Assembly: GCA_030602565.1 (NCBI GenBank)
Contig: JAUVZL010000017.1
Span: forward strand, 1-43,336
Reading direction: 5' to 3'
From: Candidatus Stahliibacteriota bacterium
GTDB lineage: Bacteria > Hydrothermota > Tepidihabitantia > SM23-42
DNA length: 43,336 nucleotides
Shown here: positions 39,760-43,336 of the stretch, piece by piece
Position numbering within the stretch: the stretch's first letter is position 1
Layout: each line of letters begins with the position of its first letter
Translations under genes and position numbers: made by a program
Notes under the pieces: generated by a model
The model's input: only the letters and a program-made list of their open reading frames with translations
Database searches by the model: none
What the model was told of the DNA's origin: nothing

Positions 39760-39987
39760 ATGAAGATAATATCCTGGAATATCAAACAAAATTCGAGAAC
39801 AACAAATTATCTACCCCCCCCTTATCTAACAAATTTTTCTCTTTTAAGAATTTTTTTAAATCAAAGTGGTGAGGTTATTGCTGGTAGGAATGGGTTAAGG
39901 AGAGTCTCTCCGTATCTCTCCTCGACCCAGTATTGGACTGAGAATGAAAAAATGCAAAAACTAAAATATTATAGTAGTGCATTGTAA
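39760..39987 (+). CDS. Short hypothetical ORF with poly-C tract
   Basis: A 75-aa frame starting MKIISWNIKQNSRTT, directly below a good promoter. The first eight residues resemble the start of endonuclease/exonuclease/phosphatase enzymes (MKIISWN), but nothing after them matches, so it may be a remnant or a chance frame. A run of C at about 39814-39821 encodes PPP and could vary in length, changing the frame. No ribosome site is present, consistent with leaderless initiation. Function unknown. Confidence 0.35.
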   Translation: MKIISWNIKQNSRTTNYLPPPYLTNFSLLRIFLNQSGEVIAGRNGLRRVSPYLSSTQYWTENEKMQKLKYYSSAL

Positions 39988-40017
39988 TATAAGTTATTGA
40001 TAATCTACTATATTGTC

Positions 40018-40081
40018 ATTGCCCGACTTGATCGGGTAATCCATAGTAAGCAACTTCCTGGATTCCCGCTTTCGCGGGAAT
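40018..40081. repeat. Two dispersed palindromes ahead of the second C25 gene
   Basis: ATTGCCCGA-CTTGA-TCGGGTAAT (40018-40040) is a near-copy of the 17873-17895 hairpin. ATTCCCGC-TTTC-GCGGGAAT (40062-40081) is an 8-bp hairpin of the CTGGATTCCCGC..GGGAATGACA style known as a dispersed repeat in many bacteria. They end 65 bp before the peptidase start. Confidence 0.65.
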
Positions 40082-40146
40082 GACAGCTATCGGAAATTAA
40101 TGTTACACTGTAGTAGTAATGTAATCGCAAAAACAAGGAGGATAAG

Positions 40147-42612
40147 ATGCGAAAACTATGTTTATTGATATTTGTGGGATTTTTTAGCCTTGGTATAGCG
40201 CAAGGTCCATATACCCTATCATACAATCTTTCTCAGTTTAAATTCAGTGTTGAGAATGGTTATAATAGGGTAAAAGGATTAGAAATGGCTACAACAACAG
40301 ATATTGGTACACCAGAATTGCCAGTTAAATCATTAAACTTTATTCTTCCCAATGGTCAAAGAGTAGAAAATATCGAAGTTATATCGATTAATCTTGTCCC
40401 TTTATCAGGGATATTTGATATTTATCCTACTCAACCACCTGTACCACTGCCCGAACCACCTCCACCCTGGGTGCCTCCTGATTCCTTTATCTATTCTCAG
40501 GATGCGATTTATCCAGATTCAATGCCTATTCGAGTAATTCATCATGGCAAGTTTGATGGCATACCAGTAGCAACGATCGCTATATATCCCTTGCTTTATA
40601 ATCCAGTAAGGGATAGTCTCTATTTTGTTCAATCAATCACTTTTCGTTTTACACTTGAACAAGCGCCGATTTCTCGACGTCCCAAAATTAGAGGTGAACG
40701 GGCTCATCAACTATACAAAAATGGCATAAAAAGCAGTGTGTATAATAAATGGCAAGTTGATGCCTTTTATACTCCTCCACAGCAAATTGTACCTGATGAG
40801 CAATTACTATCAAACATGTATTTTGAAGTAGTAATTGTCACTACACCAGCAATGGCTGATGCATATCAATCATTAGCCGATTGGCTAACAGAAAAAGGTA
40901 TGCCCTGTGCTATAAAAACCACTGAATGGATATATGCACATTATGATGGGCACTGGGACGAAACTAACTATGCTGGACTATCTTATGAACACATTGGTGA
41001 CGATGCAGCAAAGATTAAGGAATTTTTATATCGCGCCTATTACAGTTATGGTCTTACCTTTGCAATTATAGGTGGCGTTCTTCAGCCGGATAATCCTTCT
41101 AATAGTGTTCCTTTTAGATATTGCTGGAGATATAATAATTACACTGACCCGTATTATATTATTCCAGCGGATCTGTATTTCCAGGATTTTAGTGGATACT
41201 GGGAAGTAGATGAAGATGGAAGAATTGGTGAACCCGGGGATGACGTGCCTGATTATCAGGAAGAAATTTATATCGGGAGAATCCCAGCCTGGAATTATGA
41301 CCAGGCGCTTTCCTGGGTTGAAAAGCGATTAACCTATGAAAAATCTCCAGCAAATAGAAACCTTATGACCCGGTCACTCTGGATCACACAGGCAGCACAA
41401 GGTATGCACAACTTTCCAGAGTATATGGAAGAAACAATACTACACTTTCCTTCACAATTTATACAACATCGGGTTGTAAATCATCTATGTAATGTAAATG
41501 ACCATGGATTAATGGACACTTTAAGTATGGGTTATGGCATGGTTTCAACTTATGGACATGGTTCTGGAGATACCCAAAGAAGCGCATATCCTGACCTTAG
41601 ACAATTAATCTTCAGCTTTAATTACCAGGGATTTCCTTATCTCCATGAACCGTATAATATCGATAAATACTATGTGGTCTATTCAATGGGTTGTGAGAAT
41701 GCCTATTTTGATACATGCACTGCGATTGTGAATTGGACCGGTTGGACAGGAAACACGCCTGAAGCCTGTATTGCTGAAGCATTTACCTCATATTACCGAT
41801 ACAATGGACCCTCGCCTAATGGATATCCACCCATTTGTGCTGCTGCTTTTCTTGGAAACACAAGATATGGTTACCGAAGCACGAAGGACTTACACCAACA
41901 TTTTCTCGATTATCTGTTTGATGTTGATGCACACATTGGAAATGCCGAGGCAAAATCAAAATATGCATATGGGTGGATGAATTGGTATCACGCTTATACC
42001 CATAATCTCTTTGGTTCACCTGAAATGGAGGTCTGGACCCAGATTCCCGAAGACCTTTATGTAAATCACCCAAGGGAAATTCCGGCAAATACGCCGATTG
42101 ACTTTGTGGTTACTGTCTGGAGCGAACAAGGTCCGGTTGAAGGTGCCCTTGTTATACTATACAAATGGCCTGAAATCTATAAATCAAAGAAAACCGAATC
42201 TAATGGATGTGCTGTATTTCAGGAGCTTACTGTTCCATCCTCGGGTATAATGAAAGTAACGGTTACCAAGAAAAATCACATTCCATATCAGGGTAAGACT
42301 GAAGTTTACGAAGGTGGTGGTCCGCAAACACGTAAAACCATTCCTCAAAATCTTGTATTTGGTCTCAAGGTGTTTCCTAATATTATTAGTCGCAATACCC
42401 AATTGCAATATACAATTCCGCAGAGCCAGAAAATCAGGCTTAATCTATATGATATTAGCGGTCGAAAAATCAATTCAATTGCCGATGGTGTTATTGAACC
42501 AGGAATCTATACCTACAATTTAGATTCTTCCAATCTCAGTGCCGGCATCTACTTCTTGATTCTTGAGGGTAAACAAGAAACTATAACCGAGAAAGTTCTG
42601 ATTGTTCGATAA
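40147..42612 (+). CDS. C25 (gingipain-like) cysteine peptidase with sorting domain
   Basis: An 821-aa secreted peptidase and paralogue of the 1360-aa enzyme at 7650-11732. Residues 1-18 form a signal peptide (MRKLCLLIFVGFFSLGIA), followed by QGPYTLSYNLSQFKFSVENG, nearly identical to its paralogue. The C25 domain spans about 225-640, with the catalytic His in MVSTYGHGSGDTQ (His471) and Cys in YYVVYSMGCENAYFD (Cys516). A beta-sandwich follows (about 645-720). The sorting domain takes up the last ~80 residues (VFPNIISRNTQLQYTIPQ, NLSAGIYFLILEGKQE). The ~450-residue propeller stretch of its paralogue is missing. AAGGAGG lies 6 nt before the ATG. A propeller protein follows after a hairpin. Confidence 0.92.
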   Translation: MRKLCLLIFVGFFSLGIAQGPYTLSYNLSQFKFSVENGYNRVKGLEMATTTDIGTPELPVKSLNFILPNGQRVENIEVISINLVPLSGIFDIYPTQPPVPLPEPPPPWVPPDSFIYSQDAIYPDSMPIRVIHHGKFDGIPVATIAIYPLLYNPVRDSLYFVQSITFRFTLEQAPISRRPKIRGERAHQLYKNGIKSSVYNKWQVDAFYTPPQQIVPDEQLLSNMYFEVVIVTTPAMADAYQSLADWLTEKGMPCAIKTTEWIYAHYDGHWDETNYAGLSYEHIGDDAAKIKEFLYRAYYSYGLTFAIIGGVLQPDNPSNSVPFRYCWRYNNYTDPYYIIPADLYFQDFSGYWEVDEDGRIGEPGDDVPDYQEEIYIGRIPAWNYDQALSWVEKRLTYEKSPANRNLMTRSLWITQAAQGMHNFPEYMEETILHFPSQFIQHRVVNHLCNVNDHGLMDTLSMGYGMVSTYGHGSGDTQRSAYPDLRQLIFSFNYQGFPYLHEPYNIDKYYVVYSMGCENAYFDTCTAIVNWTGWTGNTPEACIAEAFTSYYRYNGPSPNGYPPICAAAFLGNTRYGYRSTKDLHQHFLDYLFDVDAHIGNAEAKSKYAYGWMNWYHAYTHNLFGSPEMEVWTQIPEDLYVNHPREIPANTPIDFVVTVWSEQGPVEGALVILYKWPEIYKSKKTESNGCAVFQELTVPSSGIMKVTVTKKNHIPYQGKTEVYEGGGPQTRKTIPQNLVFGLKVFPNIISRNTQLQYTIPQSQKIRLNLYDISGRKINSIADGVIEPGIYTYNLDSSNLSAGIYFLILEGKQETITEKVLIVR

Positions 42613-42623
42613 TAATTAAATAA

Positions 42624-42656
42624 CCCTGGTTTCCTGTTCTACGCAGGAAACCAGGG
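42624..42656. terminator. Perfect 13-bp hairpin between peptidase and partner gene
   Basis: CCCTGGTTTCCTG and its exact complement enclose the loop TTCTACG, between the peptidase stop and the AGGAG of the next gene. There is no T-run, and the hairpin ends five bases before the ribosome site. It could be an intercistronic stabilising, processing or attenuation structure, or another dispersed palindrome; simple termination would silence the next gene. Confidence 0.6.
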
Positions 42657-42670
42657 ATTAGGAGAATGAT

Positions 42671-43336
42671 ATGTTGGCATTAACATTGTTATTATTAACG
42701 AGTTGGACAACAGAAATAGTAAAAGCTGATAGCGGATTATTGAATGTTCCTATAATTACCATTGATTCAAGTGGCAATCCTTATATCTTAGTATCTAAGC
42801 TTAGAGGTGTCTCTAACAGCGTAAATCTTTATTATCTCTTTTTGTATACTAAGAATGGCGGTAACTGGCGTGCAGATACCTTTGAATCATATGGCGCAAA
42901 TTGTATGGAATCCAAGGATCTAACAATTGATAAGTTCAATCGCATCTATGCCATTTATTTCCAAGAGGATACACTCGATTATACCCGGTATCTAATTGTC
43001 GCGTCTAAAGATTCTATTGGTTGGTCAAAAGATACGGTTGCGGAGTCAAACATGGGTCCTTCTTTCGACTGGATATCAGTTGCCACTGATACATCAGGTA
43101 TTCCTCATATTGCCTATGACTATTATATAGATCCCTATACCAGAGGCTTTTATGCCTTTTTAGATGATTCAATCTGGCAAAAGGAGATAGTTGATAGTTT
43201 TACTGATGCCTATTGCTGTGCGATTGATGTAGATTCCCAAAACCAACCTCATATTAGTTATTTTCGTATGGGAACTAACTTATGGTATGCAAAGAAAATT
43301 GACAGTGTCTGGTATTGTGAAGAGGTTGACCACACA
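42671..43336 (+). CDS. Secreted propeller-like partner protein, cut by the window end
   Basis: The frame is open from ATG 42671 (AGGAG, 6 nt spacing) to the end of the window: 222 codons seen, C-terminus missing. The N-terminus MLALTLLLLTSWTTEIVKAD is a short signal. Repeats such as DSSGNPYILVSKLRG, DTSGIPHIAYDYY and DSQNQPHISYFRMG match those of the 6303-7634 protein closely and in the same order, including LWYAKKIDSVWYCEEVD. It is therefore the second copy of the peptidase partner, and a sorting domain is expected beyond the window. Confidence 0.8.
   Translation, partial: MLALTLLLLTSWTTEIVKADSGLLNVPIITIDSSGNPYILVSKLRGVSNSVNLYYLFLYTKNGGNWRADTFESYGANCMESKDLTIDKFNRIYAIYFQEDTLDYTRYLIVASKDSIGWSKDTVAESNMGPSFDWISVATDTSGIPHIAYDYYIDPYTRGFYAFLDDSIWQKEIVDSFTDAYCCAIDVDSQNQPHISYFRMGTNLWYAKKIDSVWYCEEVDHT

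Overview
The window is 43 kb from an uncultured Gram-negative bacterium. The C-terminal sorting-type domains on the secreted proteins, two C25 (gingipain-like) peptidases, a bacterial alpha-2-macroglobulin and an Hdr/KOR redox block fit an anaerobe of the FCB/WOR-3 (Stahlbacteria-like) type. This assignment is inferred from gene content and is not proven. No tRNA, rRNA or CRISPR array was seen.

Layout. 1-4.5 kb: methylglyoxal synthase, a hypothetical protein, a small basic protein coupled to an outer-membrane barrel, and a degenerate receiver protein, with many palindromic repeats between them. 4.6-6.2 kb: an L,D-transpeptidase/DUF4846 protein. 6.3-11.7 kb (minus): a C25 peptidase and a beta-propeller partner, both with sorting-type C-termini. 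12.0-17.7 kb: an alpha-2-macroglobulin lipoprotein. 17.7-19.8 kb: a repeat-bounded spacer, a ROK kinase, a 50-aa zinc ribbon and a four-helix-bundle protein. 19.75-34.8 kb (minus): one 15-kb operon korD-korA1-korB1-korA2-korB2-korC-hdrA2-mvhD-hdrD-like-hdrC-hdrB-hdrA1. 34.9-39.6 kb (minus): pstS-pstC-pstA-pstB1-pstB2-phoU. 40.1-43.3 kb (plus): a second C25 peptidase/propeller pair that runs off the window.

How the genes work together. The large operon couples a 2-oxoacid:ferredoxin oxidoreductase to a heterodisulfide-reductase-like complex. One of its HdrA subunits is a 1467-aa HdrA/GltD-like/HdrA fusion, which implies ferredoxin, NAD(P)H and a disulfide-type acceptor linked by flavin-based bifurcation or confurcation. 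Both HdrA genes are interrupted by an in-frame TGA at the known selenocysteine site. Each TGA is followed, 20 nt later, by the same 7-bp hairpin with a GGTC loop, so both are read here as full-length selenoproteins rather than split genes.

Three patterns recur. (1) Duplicated subunits with complementary loss of motifs: KorA1/KorA2 with KorB1/KorB2, and PstB1/PstB2. Each predicts an obligate hetero-oligomer with one consensus site. (2) Near-consensus promoters TTGAC(A/T)-N16-TATNAT, several placed so that the transcript starts at or within a few nucleotides of the start codon (leaderless). (3) Spacers made of degenerate short-word arrays, with a different word at each locus, one of them inside a coding sequence.
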